Shown here piece by piece: positions 7,401 to 17,292 of a DNA stretch of 64,000 nucleotides. How positions within the stretch are numbered: the stretch's first letter is position 1; each line of letters starts with the position of its first letter. This DNA comes from Lysobacter sp. A03 (GTDB taxonomy: Bacteria; Pseudomonadota; Gammaproteobacteria; Xanthomonadales; Xanthomonadaceae), in NCBI RefSeq assembly GCF_000855665.1, contig NZ_JXSS01000054.1, positions 1-64,000 of the forward strand, read 5' to 3'. The notes below the pieces were generated by a model, which worked only from the letters and a program-made list of their open reading frames with translations, did not search any database and was not told where the DNA came from. Both the position numbers and the translations under genes were made by a program.

Positions 7401-9038
7401 TTGTCCGCAGCACGTAAGAACAATCAAAGCAGAGTAGGCGTGATCGACATCTTTGCCGGCCCCGGTGGGCTGGGTGAAGGGTTCAGCAGTTTTGAGACCT
7501 CCCCAGGCTCTGGTCGCCATCCTTTCGAGCTGGCTGTCTCAGCAGAGATGGAGCCGGCCGCCCATTCGACGCTTCGCCTTCGGGCCTTCTATCGGCTGCT
7601 GACGCGGCTAGAGGGCCAAGTCCCGCCCGAGTATCTCGCATACTTGGAACTGGTCGCGAGAGGTGACGGCGAGCCTCCGTCCGTCCATTTCAGCAAGGGG
7701 AAGTGGAGGGCGCTCTGGGACGAGGCTGAAAGAGAAGCACTGAACCTCACATTGGGTGAAGAGCAGCACAACCGCATTCTGAACGACAGGATTGCAGCAG
7801 AGAGAAGCAAGTATGACGAGCTGATACTGATCGGCGGTCCGCCGTGCCAAGCCTATTCATTGGTGGGGCGAGCGCGGCAGAAGAACGTGAAAGGTTTTAG
7901 AACGAAAGGAGACACTAGGCACTTTCTGTACAGGCAGTACCTTGGCATCTTGGCCGAGTTCTCGCCTGCGTTGTTCATCATGGAGAACGTCAAGGGTATT
8001 CTAACTTCGAAGGTTGGAAGCCGCGAGATGTTCGGCGCCATCATGCGCGATCTCGAACATCCGTCGGCCACGCTGGCATCATCGGCCCCCCATGGCGCGA
8101 GTAGTGAACGCTACGTGCTGCTTCCCATCCATGTCGGTGAAGGGAAGGAGCGGACCTCCGATCTCGTCCTTCACGATCCGAATGGCTTCATTATCCGTAG
8201 CGAAAGTCACGGAGTGCCGCAGGCTCGCCACCGCGTCATCATCATGGGCGTTCGCGAGGACTTGATGCATCCAGGAATCGCGACGATGCCTGGACTGCCC
8301 GTCGCAGACCAAATGGCCTCCATCGCTACGGCACTCGCAGGTCTTCCGAAGCTCCGCAGCGGGCTCAGTCGCCAAGCAGATGATGCCGAAAAGTGGCGAA
8401 AAGCAATGGAGTCCGAGCGGGATCGTGTCGCGAAGGTCGTGCGTACCAGCCATCCTGAAGTGTCCGGACGCCTTGAGCGGATGATTCCAGCGTATACCTT
8501 GCCTCGACGCTCCATCCGATACGCCGATGGAACAAGTGCGCTTCCTGAAGGCGTGAAATCACCGGCGCAGACCGTCGTGCTCAACCACGAGACACGGGGT
8601 CACATGCAGTCGGATCTGGGGCGCTACATGTTCTGCGCAGCCTTTGCGGAGCAATTTAACCGGTCGCCGATGAGTAGCGAGTTCCCGAAACGCTTGGCAC
8701 CGGACCACCTGAACTGGGACACGGGAGCCTTTTCTGACCGTTTTCGTGTACAGGTATATGACAGGCCATCCAATACGGTGACCAGTCACCTCTCAAAGGA
8801 TGGGCACGCATTCATTCACTGGGATCCAGCTCAATGTCGCAGCCTGACTGTTCGTGAGGCGGCGAGACTGCAGACGTTCCCAGACGACTATCTGTTCCTT
8901 GGCAACAGGACTCAGCAGTATGTACAGGTTGGAAACGCAGTTCCCCCCGTGATCGCACGGCAGATCGCGGGGGTTGTGTGGAATATTCTTTCGAGTGATC
9001 CCGTAGGGGGCGGGCCGCATGGTGAATCAAGAACGTGA
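7401..9038 (+). CDS. dcm: DNA (cytosine-5) methyltransferase of a MORC/Z1 defence cluster
   Basis: 545 residues from a TTG start; a later GTG near 7440 is possible. C5-methylase motifs are visible in order: I, VGVIDIFAGPGGLGEGF (12-28); IV, GGPPCQAYS with catalytic Cys149; VI, FIMENVKGI (about 194); VIII, GVPQARHRVIIMG; IX, LTVREAARLQTFPDDY; X, YVQVGNAVPPVIARQIA. The gap between motifs I and IV is unusually long, about 120 residues rather than 60-70. Its target sequence cannot be deduced. It overlaps the next gene by 20 bases, so the island is probably one transcript. It is the expected self-marking arm of the system. Confidence 0.95.
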   Translation: MSAARKNNQSRVGVIDIFAGPGGLGEGFSSFETSPGSGRHPFELAVSAEMEPAAHSTLRLRAFYRLLTRLEGQVPPEYLAYLELVARGDGEPPSVHFSKGKWRALWDEAEREALNLTLGEEQHNRILNDRIAAERSKYDELILIGGPPCQAYSLVGRARQKNVKGFRTKGDTRHFLYRQYLGILAEFSPALFIMENVKGILTSKVGSREMFGAIMRDLEHPSATLASSAPHGASSERYVLLPIHVGEGKERTSDLVLHDPNGFIIRSESHGVPQARHRVIIMGVREDLMHPGIATMPGLPVADQMASIATALAGLPKLRSGLSRQADDAEKWRKAMESERDRVAKVVRTSHPEVSGRLERMIPAYTLPRRSIRYADGTSALPEGVKSPAQTVVLNHETRGHMQSDLGRYMFCAAFAEQFNRSPMSSEFPKRLAPDHLNWDTGAFSDRFRVQVYDRPSNTVTSHLSKDGHAFIHWDPAQCRSLTVREAARLQTFPDDYLFLGNRTQQYVQVGNAVPPVIARQIAGVVWNILSSDPVGGGPHGESRT

Positions 9039-10524
9039 ACTAGTACTGCGGCCGAGCGCGGGAACACTGTTAGAGTCGATGCGCGACATCGGCTATTCAT
9101 TCGACAGCGCACTTGCGGACATCCTCGACAACAGCGTCTCCGCTCGCGCGCGCAAAGTTGAGATCCTAAATGGATTGGATGACAGGGATAAGCCGTATGT
9201 GGCCATAGTGGATGATGGCCATGGCATGAATAGTGACGAGCTAACGGGCGCGATGCGACATGGAAGCAGAAGTCCGCTGGCCACCCGGACAGAGGGGGAT
9301 CTGGGGCGCTTTGGTCTCGGCCTGAAGACCGCATCGTTCTCCCAGTGCAGGCGACTCACGGTAGTCAGTCGCAAGGGTGGAGAGACGCATGGGCGCCGAT
9401 GGGACCTCGATCGTGTTGTCGAGACTGACGAATGGCTTCTCCGAAGACTTGATATCCACGAAATCGGTGATTTGCCATGTATCGACTTCCTACCAGCAAC
9501 CGGAACGCTGGTTCTGTGGCAAGCGCTAGATCGCCTCGACGCCGAGGACCTCTCCCCGGGCAAATTGTCAGAAGCGCTGAATGAGCTTTTCGCGGGCGCG
9601 CGCCGCCATCTGGCCCTTACCTTCCATAGATACATTCGCCCCGAGCCTTCTGATAGCGATTTGCTACCGGTTGAGATCTCGATTAACGGATTCCCCATCG
9701 AGGCCGCAGACCCGTTCGCGCTTCATATGTCGCCAACGTCTGACAGCCACGAAATCGCGTGCCTAACAGCCGGCGATTCGCAGATCACGGCCCAAGCGTT
9801 CACATTGCCGCACCACTCCAGGTTGACACCCACCCAGCTGGAGAATTTGGCGCTTGGTACGAGTCTGGCAGAAGCCCAAGGTCTCTACATCTATCGGGCA
9901 AAGAGATTGATCAACGGCGGCACTTGGCTCGGACTTTGCAAGCGATCGGAGATGTCCAAACTACTCCGTGTACGTGTGGATGTACCGACGTCGCTTGACG
10001 CCTTTTGGGGTGTTGATGTTCGCAAGTCTCGGATTCGTCCGCCGGCGGCTGTGCGGTCCAGATTGAGGCCGCTCGTCGAACGGATGACGCAGAGTGCCAA
10101 ACGTCCATACACCTACCGCGGCCGACGGCAGGTCCAAGAGGCGACTCTTCCTATGTGGGATCGGGTCGAGGAGCGTGGGCACATCCGCTATTTGATTAAT
10201 CGTGCCCATCCACTGATTGAAGGATTCAAGCTGGTCGATGAGGACTTCTCGAGAATCGAATCGATCCTTGCGGTGATCGAGGCCAGCCTTCCACTCGAAG
10301 CCATGTTCTCGGATGTTGGATCCCATCCACAAAATGTGCGTCAGAGCGATTTCGACGAGGCGCAGCTGGAGCAGTTGTTGCTTACTTACGTGGGGATCAT
10401 GGCGCCAAACAGCGACCGGCTGCCGGCAGCCGTCTACAAGCAGATCAAGAGCGCTGCGCCGTTCAAGGACGATAGCCGAGTGCATCGCATTCTTGAGAAG
10501 CACCGAATGATCGAAGACCAGTGA
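9019..10524 (+). CDS. GHKL ATPase of the MutL/MORC-like defence family
   Basis: 501 residues. The Bergerat ATP-binding fold shows its three signatures near the N-terminus: ALADILDNSVSAR (DxxN at 34-37), VDDGHGM (65-70) and LGRFGLGLKTAS (95-106). The rest resembles the S5-like transducer region, with conserved Lys (SKLLRVRVDVP...) and no recognisable nuclease. Iyer, Abhiman and Aravind (2008, Biology Direct) described such MutL-like ATPases next to cytosine methylases, Vsr and Z1 proteins in bacterial restriction-type operons and linked them to eukaryotic MORC proteins. It probably acts as an ATP-driven DNA clamp that recruits the partner enzymes. It begins inside dcm and is eight bases before the Z1 gene. 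Confidence 0.88.
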   Translation: MVNQERELVLRPSAGTLLESMRDIGYSFDSALADILDNSVSARARKVEILNGLDDRDKPYVAIVDDGHGMNSDELTGAMRHGSRSPLATRTEGDLGRFGLGLKTASFSQCRRLTVVSRKGGETHGRRWDLDRVVETDEWLLRRLDIHEIGDLPCIDFLPATGTLVLWQALDRLDAEDLSPGKLSEALNELFAGARRHLALTFHRYIRPEPSDSDLLPVEISINGFPIEAADPFALHMSPTSDSHEIACLTAGDSQITAQAFTLPHHSRLTPTQLENLALGTSLAEAQGLYIYRAKRLINGGTWLGLCKRSEMSKLLRVRVDVPTSLDAFWGVDVRKSRIRPPAAVRSRLRPLVERMTQSAKRPYTYRGRRQVQEATLPMWDRVEERGHIRYLINRAHPLIEGFKLVDEDFSRIESILAVIEASLPLEAMFSDVGSHPQNVRQSDFDEAQLEQLLLTYVGIMAPNSDRLPAAVYKQIKSAAPFKDDSRVHRILEKHRMIEDQ

Positions 10525-10531
10525 GGGCAGC

Positions 10532-13264
10532 ATGACCCAAGATTTACTCCTTGCGTATGCGCGGACCGGCATGTCCAAAAGCAATATCAAGTCCCGCGAT
10601 GAAGTCCGGGACCTGGTTCTGCGCCTTGCGACGTTGCCATTGCTTCCAGAGACGCTTTCGAAAGACCAAATTGATGCAGTCATCGAGCAGCTTGAACACG
10701 ATTTCATGGTTAGGTTGGGCCCGGCCCATACCATCACGGGCCGTGGCCACAAGCCATGGCTTGATGGCCGGCGCCACGAGATCAACTTCAAGTACTGGCG
10801 TCGATACAATGACCTACTAAGACTCCATCTTGGGTTTCCGAAGCTCGTTGTAGATGGTCTCGATGAGATCTCGGACAGGATTCTTGACTTGGCGGGAGAT
10901 CCCAATGAGGAAGGAACATGGACTCGCCGAGGATTGGTGGTAGGACATGTCCAGAGTGGAAAGACTGCCAACTACATCGGGTTGATCAACAAAGCCGCCG
11001 ATGCGGGCTACAAGCTCATCATCCTCATTGCGGGGCTCCACACCAATCTACGGTCACAGACGCAGGAGCGCATTGACGAAGGATTCGTGGGTCGTGACTC
11101 TGATCAGCTTCTTGGCCGAAACAGCAACGCAACATGGTTGGGGGTCGGCGATATCGACCAGTCTTTCAGTGCGGTTGCCTTCACGAGCCGCGCCTACGAC
11201 TTCACCAAGCCTCGTGCTGATGGGCTGAACATCTCGATAGGCAGCCTTTCGCAGCCGGCAATCTTCGTCATCAAGAAGAACAAGTCCATTCTCACCAATC
11301 TGATTGACTGGTTGCGCAGCACGAGCTCTGCAGGCGATGTCCTTACCATTCCGATCCTTCTCATCGACGACGAGGCGGACAATGCCTCTATTAATACGTC
11401 CAAGGATCCAAGCCTTCCGAATACGATCAACTCGCTCATCCGGAAATTGCTCGCTAGCTCAACCAGGAACACCTACATCGGATATACCGCGACCCCGTTC
11501 GCAAACATCTTTGTGGATCCGGAGAACGACGATGAGCTCCACAAGGAGGACCTATTTCCCCGGGACTTCATTATTGGGCTTGATGCGCCCTCCAACTATG
11601 TCGGGGCGAGCGATTATTTTCTAGATGACAGGGAGACTGGGCAGAATCTTTCCGTTCTCCTTGAGGATGCGGAAGAGTGGCTTCCGGTAAAGCACAAAAT
11701 CGATGTCCAGATTGACTCGCTTCCTGAAAGTCTCGAAGACGCAATCAATTGTTTCCTCGTTTCCAAGGCAATCCGGATCCTGCGAGGACAAGGAGCCAAG
11801 CATCATTCGATGCTTGTGAATGTGTCACGCTTCACCGGAGTTCAAGGCCGCGTCGCATCGCTGATCAGCGAGCGCACCCAAACTGTGGCGGTTGCGATCG
11901 AGAACCGGCACCGCCTCTCAGCGGCTGTCGCGTTGCGTGATCCGATCATGATGTCCCTTCACGACACTTGGTTGAAGCATTACGAATCGTCAACTCCGGA
12001 ATCTTGGGACGACATCCAAAGAAGCCTGTACCAGGCCTCGGCCAGCGTGCACGTGATCGAGGTAAACGCCCGGTCCGGTCCGGGTGTTTTAGACTACCGG
12101 AAGTACGCGGATAGTGGGTTGAATGTTATCGCTGTAGGCGGAAACTCGCTTTCGCGAGGATTCACGCTTGAAGGACTCACGATCAGCTATTTCCTCCGCA
12201 ACACCCAGATGTACGACACACTTTTGCAGATGGGGCGTTGGTTTGGCTATCGCGATGGCTACAAGGATCTTTGCAGGCTGTTCATCAAGCCCGATGCATT
12301 TGACTGGTATGCCTATATTGCCTCCGCTAGTGACGAGCTTCGGGCAGAGATAGCGAAGATGGAGCGCTATGGGCTACGGCCAATCGACTTTGGGCTTGCC
12401 GTGCGTTCCCACCCGGGGTCGCTGCTGGTGACAGCGCGCAACAAAATGCGTACGGCCCGGGAAATCGTCCGGAAGGTCGGATTGGCTGCTCGCCTGGTAG
12501 AATCGTCGCTCGTGGTCGCACGCGGTGATGCGGTGGACGACAACTGGCAGCGTTCCGAAGCACTCGTCAAGCGCCTCGTCAATTCGGATATTTCACGTGT
12601 AACCCTTCGGGAGGATCCGAGTCTGAAGGCATCCGTGGTATTCCAAAATGTAGCCCAGGAACAGGTGCTGGAGTTCGTCGGAAGGTTCGTGTTGCCGTCC
12701 GGGAATCCGGAGATGGCTGCTCCGCCCATCATCGACTACGCGACGAAGCGCGGATTTGAATTCTGGGATGTGTTGGTGGCTTCCAACACTCGAGCCGTAG
12801 ATGCAAACACGCTTGATATCGGTGGACTCAAGATTGGTCTGCAGACACGCGCAGCGACCCTGCGCGGCACCGGAGCGCACGCGGCGCTGTCGGTATCAAA
12901 GAACAAGCGCCGCGTCGCGTCTCGCGGCCAAGAGGCCGCGGGGTTGACGGCCTCTCAGCGGAAAGCGGTCGAAGCGACGTGGCGTGCCGAGAAGGGCGAT
13001 GCAAGTATTCCCGACCGCTTGTATCGAGATGTTCGTGAGCGTCCCTTGCTGATGCTCCATTTTTTGGACATGCAAGTGGAACAGTCCGAGCCGGGCAAAA
13101 CGAAGTCGGAACGACATGCTGCTTACGGGATCAGTTTCCCGGGGTTGAAGGAGGGCGAGGTAGAGCAGAAAGTTGTCTACACGGCGAATGTGATCGCTTT
13201 CCGTGAGTTGTATGGCGACCCGGATGCGGAAGGGGACGATGATGACGACGAAAGCCAAGACTGA
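10532..13264 (+). CDS. Z1-domain superfamily II ATPase/helicase-like protein
   Basis: 910 residues. P-loop GHVQSGKT at 138-145, Walker B DDEAD at 279-283 and the motif III-like YIGYTATPFANIF near 318-330 identify an SF2 motor. The hallmark Z1 core GGNSLSRGFTLEGL followed by LLQMGRWFGYR lies near 540-575. Z1 proteins occur with MORC-like ATPases and methylases in restriction-type operons; a nuclease role has been proposed but no active site is seen here, so cleavage may come from the next gene. The C-terminus is very acidic (GDPDAEGDDDDDESQD). The stop lies inside the next gene. Confidence 0.92.
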   Translation: MTQDLLLAYARTGMSKSNIKSRDEVRDLVLRLATLPLLPETLSKDQIDAVIEQLEHDFMVRLGPAHTITGRGHKPWLDGRRHEINFKYWRRYNDLLRLHLGFPKLVVDGLDEISDRILDLAGDPNEEGTWTRRGLVVGHVQSGKTANYIGLINKAADAGYKLIILIAGLHTNLRSQTQERIDEGFVGRDSDQLLGRNSNATWLGVGDIDQSFSAVAFTSRAYDFTKPRADGLNISIGSLSQPAIFVIKKNKSILTNLIDWLRSTSSAGDVLTIPILLIDDEADNASINTSKDPSLPNTINSLIRKLLASSTRNTYIGYTATPFANIFVDPENDDELHKEDLFPRDFIIGLDAPSNYVGASDYFLDDRETGQNLSVLLEDAEEWLPVKHKIDVQIDSLPESLEDAINCFLVSKAIRILRGQGAKHHSMLVNVSRFTGVQGRVASLISERTQTVAVAIENRHRLSAAVALRDPIMMSLHDTWLKHYESSTPESWDDIQRSLYQASASVHVIEVNARSGPGVLDYRKYADSGLNVIAVGGNSLSRGFTLEGLTISYFLRNTQMYDTLLQMGRWFGYRDGYKDLCRLFIKPDAFDWYAYIASASDELRAEIAKMERYGLRPIDFGLAVRSHPGSLLVTARNKMRTAREIVRKVGLAARLVESSLVVARGDAVDDNWQRSEALVKRLVNSDISRVTLREDPSLKASVVFQNVAQEQVLEFVGRFVLPSGNPEMAAPPIIDYATKRGFEFWDVLVASNTRAVDANTLDIGGLKIGLQTRAATLRGTGAHAALSVSKNKRRVASRGQEAAGLTASQRKAVEATWRAEKGDASIPDRLYRDVRERPLLMLHFLDMQVEQSEPGKTKSERHAAYGISFPGLKEGEVEQKVVYTANVIAFRELYGDPDAEGDDDDDESQD

Positions 13265-14210
13265 TCCCTGGAGCAGCCTGTCATCTCAGAGTGGTGAATG
13301 GGTAGGTCGGCGTGCTGTGGTGGGTCATCCGCTGACTACGTTCTGGATGATCCATCCAGACGGCTCTCCAGCATTGCTTGTAAAGCAGGTCCCCCTAGGC
13401 AGTTTGCCGGTTGAACTTCCAAAGCTCCGGGGGATGGGAATATCCGTTCGTGAAGAACAGGACCAAACCGTCGCGGTCTCAATGCACTTACGAGTTCCAG
13501 AGGATCGCGACGTATTCCTCCGGTTATGTGAGGATGTGCTGGCTTACTCCGGAGACTCGGACAACGCTGGCGACTCGGCCCTGAAGCTGTTTAATCGCCT
13601 GCGTCGTTGGCAGTCGCTTCTTGGCTTAGCGCGGGGAGATGAGCTTTCCGATGAGGAGATGCGCGGTCTGATTGGCGAGCTTGCTTTACTGTGCGGGCCC
13701 CTTGTTAGTCGGTACGGGCTTGAAGGTGCACTTGCAGCGTGGGTCGCGCCAATGCGGCACCCGCAGGATTTCGTGCTCGATGGCTGCGCGATCGAGGTCA
13801 AGAGTCGCGTAGCCGGCTCCAGAAACCAAGTGCGGATTTCGTCGCTCGATCAGCTGGAAGTTCAGAGTGGAGACTTGGGGCTCGTTGTGATCGAGCTGCT
13901 TCCAGCCAGTGAAGAGGATGGCGGGAAGTCGCTGAATGACCTCGTAGTCGACCTGCTGGATGAAGCCCAAAAATGCGGCGGGAAAGTCCTGGATCAGGCC
14001 CAGCGTGCTCTTTCGGAATGGGGCTACGTAGCCTCACGCAGCTATGATCGCCACAGATTCGTAATCCATTCGATTTCAGCGTTTACCGTAACCGATGGCT
14101 TTCCACGTTTCACCCGCTCTGGGACCGATCCAAGAATCATCGAGGGCAACTACCTTCTGGGGTTGCAGTCGCTTGGGCCGTTCGCGGTGGATTTGGAGAT
14201 GCTGGTATAG
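13239..14210 (+). CDS. PD-(D/E)XK motif protein (DUF4420 type), probable nuclease of the island
   Basis: 323 residues from the first of two ATGs after a GGAAGGGG ribosome site inside the Z1 gene. The nuclease core is LIGELALLCG (helix Glu, about residue 147), then DFVLDGCAIEVKSR, giving the D...ExK triad, followed by a beta-strand GLVVIELL. Members of this family are typical neighbours of Z1 and AIPR genes. Overlap with Z1 by 26 bases implies coupled translation. It is the best candidate for the DNA-cutting subunit; specificity is presumably set by methylation state or the MORC/Z1 machinery (inference). Confidence 0.88.
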   Translation: MMTTKAKTDPWSSLSSQSGEWVGRRAVVGHPLTTFWMIHPDGSPALLVKQVPLGSLPVELPKLRGMGISVREEQDQTVAVSMHLRVPEDRDVFLRLCEDVLAYSGDSDNAGDSALKLFNRLRRWQSLLGLARGDELSDEEMRGLIGELALLCGPLVSRYGLEGALAAWVAPMRHPQDFVLDGCAIEVKSRVAGSRNQVRISSLDQLEVQSGDLGLVVIELLPASEEDGGKSLNDLVVDLLDEAQKCGGKVLDQAQRALSEWGYVASRSYDRHRFVIHSISAFTVTDGFPRFTRSGTDPRIIEGNYLLGLQSLGPFAVDLEMLV

Positions 14211-14229
14211 CCGCTAGGGGGGCGAGTTG

Positions 14230-16266
14230 ATGGAAGAAGAAATTCAGCGTTACCGGGCAGACCTTCTCGTTGAGATTCAGGCAGGGGCCGTTTCAGCTTC
14301 GGACTACGAGCGCACCCGCTTTATCGAGCGGGCGTGCGAGATTCTTCAAACGGGTGAGGAATTCACCGACTACGGTCTTTGCCGGGCACATGCTCAGTGG
14401 AAGCGGATCGAGGTGAGGATAGATGGCTACAGCCTATCCGAGTCAGATGGGATCCTCAGTCTGATCGTTGCCAGCTTTTCCGGCACGGAGGATCCGGAGC
14501 CACTGAAGACAGATGAAGTAAGAAGTCTGGTCGAACAAGCTCACAACTTCCTTCAGGGGAGTGTGTACGGGGACGTTGCTTCCCTTTGGGACGAGAGCCA
14601 CGAGGCACACGCTCTCTCTCGGGAGGTCTTCAGCTTTTCCAATGACCTCCTTACCAAAGTTCGAATATACGTTGTCTCTGACCGCCCGGCCGGAACCAAA
14701 CTCGGACGAATCCAGACACTCCGGCTCGGAACAAAGGATGTCGAAGTTCAACTGTGGGATATCGGACGACTTGCCCGCGCGGACATGTCCAATTCTGGGC
14801 GTGAAGCAATCACAATCGACTTCACCAGCGAGTATGGAAGAGGAATCCCCGCTTTGCCGGCATTGTCCGAAGGGACTGACTACAAATCATTCCTTTGCGT
14901 CATGCCGGGGGACGTGTTGGCAAGTCTTTACGATCGCTTTGGCGGGCGAATCCTCGAACAGAACGTTCGCGCATTTCTAGGAGAGGGGCGGAAGGTCAAC
15001 AAGGGCATACGCCAGACGCTCCGTGAGAACCCTTCCATGTTCTTCGCTTACAACAATGGTCTCACGGCGACGGTCTCCGACCTAGTTCTAGAGTCGAACG
15101 ACTCAGGGGTGGCCACGATCACATCGGTGACAGACTTCCAGGTCGTCAACGGAGGGCAGACCACCGCCTCGCTTTACTGGGCACGAAAGGCGGGGTATGC
15201 CCTCGACCAAGTCTCTGTGCAGATGAAGCTGTCCCAACTGCCAGAAGAAGGCTTTGAAGAAGCAGTCCACGATATCGCACGTTTTGCCAACGCGCAGAAC
15301 ACCGTGTCGGCGTCGGACCTTTTCGCCGGCCATCCGTACTTCAAGCGAATCGAGACGATCTCCCGGCAGACACTCGCGCCTGCGGCCAAGGCTGGCGATG
15401 TCGGAAGTTACTGGTTCTTCGAACGCACCCAAGGAAGCTACAACGTCGACTTGAAGCGGAGGAAAGGTGTAGCCGCCAAGGCATGGGAGATGCTTCATCC
15501 ACGCAAGCAGCGAATCACGAAGACGGACATCGCGCGTTATGAAGTGACTTGGCGCTCCGTTCCTCACAGTGTCTGCGCAGGCGCGCAGAAGAATACGGCG
15601 GCCTTCGCAAAGCTCATCAGTGATCAGTGGGCCAAGAGTCCGGAAACTTTCGACAGTGAGTACTACAAGGCAGTTGTCGGCAAGGCCATCCTCACTCGGA
15701 TGCTAGACAGTGCTGTTCCGGGACAGGACTGGTACCCCGGGTCCATGCTTCGGCAAGTCGTGACTTACACCATCGCCTTGATCGCCGATCGGCTTAGAAA
15801 GGTGGGCCGCGTGATGGATTTCGAGGCGGTTTGGAAGTCCCAAGTAGCCCCTGTCTACTATGTCGAAGAGGCCCTGCGTATTGCAGAAGAGGTCGTACCC
15901 TACCTCCAAGACATCCCCGTCGAGCAGGTTCGAAACAGACTTGTTACGGAATGGGCCAAGAGGGAGGTGTGCTGGCTTAGGTTGCAGGAGTCGGACATCC
16001 TGCTCTCAGATGAGTTTTTGGCTCATTCCAAGAAGCAGATTCAAAGTGGGATAAAGACTCCGTGGCCACAACGGGCGCGTGCTTTATGGGCCGACGGAAC
16101 TTGGAAGCGTCTGCATGCTTGGGAGGCCAAGCAAAATGCGCTCTCGCCCGGAGAAAAGGATCTAGTGGAGCGCGCTTCGATCGCGCACAGCTTCGGGTTT
16201 AAAGGTTTCCGCCTGCAAAAGCTTCAGGAGGCTTGGGACAGGGCTGTGGAAAGCGGATTTGTTTGA
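14230..16266 (+). CDS. AIPR (abortive-infection phage-resistance) family protein
   Basis: 678 residues from the ATG at 14230; a TTG three bases earlier is also possible, and the GGGGG ribosome site serves either. The family core FFAYNNGLTATVSDL followed by VTDFQVVNGGQTTASLY (about residues 275-318) is unmistakable. AIPR proteins were named from a lactococcal abortive-infection gene and are recurrent partners of DUF4420 and Z1. Their biochemical role is not settled. It follows the PD-(D/E)XK gene by 19 bases and closes the five-gene unit. A GC-rich hairpin lies about 70 bases downstream. Confidence 0.92.
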   Translation: MEEEIQRYRADLLVEIQAGAVSASDYERTRFIERACEILQTGEEFTDYGLCRAHAQWKRIEVRIDGYSLSESDGILSLIVASFSGTEDPEPLKTDEVRSLVEQAHNFLQGSVYGDVASLWDESHEAHALSREVFSFSNDLLTKVRIYVVSDRPAGTKLGRIQTLRLGTKDVEVQLWDIGRLARADMSNSGREAITIDFTSEYGRGIPALPALSEGTDYKSFLCVMPGDVLASLYDRFGGRILEQNVRAFLGEGRKVNKGIRQTLRENPSMFFAYNNGLTATVSDLVLESNDSGVATITSVTDFQVVNGGQTTASLYWARKAGYALDQVSVQMKLSQLPEEGFEEAVHDIARFANAQNTVSASDLFAGHPYFKRIETISRQTLAPAAKAGDVGSYWFFERTQGSYNVDLKRRKGVAAKAWEMLHPRKQRITKTDIARYEVTWRSVPHSVCAGAQKNTAAFAKLISDQWAKSPETFDSEYYKAVVGKAILTRMLDSAVPGQDWYPGSMLRQVVTYTIALIADRLRKVGRVMDFEAVWKSQVAPVYYVEEALRIAEEVVPYLQDIPVEQVRNRLVTEWAKREVCWLRLQESDILLSDEFLAHSKKQIQSGIKTPWPQRARALWADGTWKRLHAWEAKQNALSPGEKDLVERASIAHSFGFKGFRLQKLQEAWDRAVESGFV

Positions 16267-16338
16267 GCTGACCTCACACTTCTTGCTCCCATGACTTTCA
16301 GATAGCAACGATCACTTGCGCCCGCTTACGACCCATTT

Positions 16339-16358
16339 CAGCCGTTCACGAACGGCTG
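16339..16358. repeat. 20-bp perfect palindrome after the AIPR gene
   Basis: CAGCCGTTC-AC-GAACGGCTG is a nine-base inverted repeat with a two-base centre. There is no U-run after it, so it is not a classical terminator. It may mark the end of the defence island or be part of the adjoining transposon relic. Confidence 0.5.
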
Positions 16359-16442
16359 CTTTGCGGCGGCTCGACGGCACGAGTAGCCGGGTATTTACAG
16401 TACTCAGGCAGGCCAGAAAGCGTAGCCGACCAGAATCAGTGA

Positions 16443-17177
16443 CGTGGCGGCGGTTTCTCGCTGCATGCGGGCGTCGCGGCCGAGGCGCACGAGGGCCAGA
16501 AGCTCGAGCGCCTGTGCCGGTACATTGCACGCCCGGCAATCAGCGAGAAGCGCCTGTCGCTCTCGCCACGGGGCAGGGTGCGTTACCAGCTCAAGACGCC
16601 GTGGAAGAACGGCACGACGCACGTGGAGTTTGAGCCGGTGGAGTTCATCGCCAAACTGGTGGCGCTGGTGCCGCCACCGCGCGCCCACCTCACCCGCTTC
16701 CACGGCGTCTTTGCGCCAAACGTGAAGTTGCGCACGCAGCTGAAGCCATCGGTTCACGGCAAATGTCTTCCGACGGACGAGGAGTCGACTGCGGCCAACA
16801 GCGACCACCGCAGCCCCGACGAAAAGCGCCGCTCGATGACCTGGGCGCAACGCCTCAAGCGCGTGTTGAACATCAACGTGAGCACCTGCGGCCACTGTGG
16901 CGGCGCGGTGCGGATCGTGGCCAGCATCGAAGAACCCACTTCCATCCGCGTCATCCTTGCCCACTTCCCAAAGCACCGCGCGCTGGAGAAAGCGCACTAC
17001 CGACCTGCAGCGCGCGCACCGCCCGCTGTGGCCGCGTGGCACTCTGCCGGCCACGACGCCGAAGGAGAAACCAGGAAGACAACACGAAGCGGCAACCAAC
17101 CGGCAGGGCCGTGCTCGGCCCGCTGCCGGAAATCAGCGAGAAATGGCTACGGACGGCAAGGCGCCGCGCCCCCGTGA
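16443..17177 (+). pseudogene. IS91-family transposase, C-terminal remnant
   Basis: The frame opens after a TGA at 16440-16442 and at once reads GFSLHAGVAAEAHEGQKLER, then LCRYIARPAISEKRLSLSP, RYQLKTPWKNGTTHVEFEP, LTRFHGVFAPN and WAQRLKRVLNINVSTCGHCG. These are consecutive blocks of the rolling-circle (HUH, Y2) transposases of IS91-type elements, including the late zinc-binding CxxC. The N-terminal two thirds with the HUH motif and the catalytic tyrosines are missing, so it is dead. It lies directly after the defence operon, marking the junction with the next accessory block. Confidence 0.85.
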
Positions 17178-17292
17178 TGCCAAAATCCCACCCGCAAACA
17201 TCCGATCCGCGCCCAAACCGGCGCTTGCGCGACCATCGCCTACTCGCCAGACTGTTCCAAAAGGGCGTTTGAATTTCCTATACTTCTCCGTC

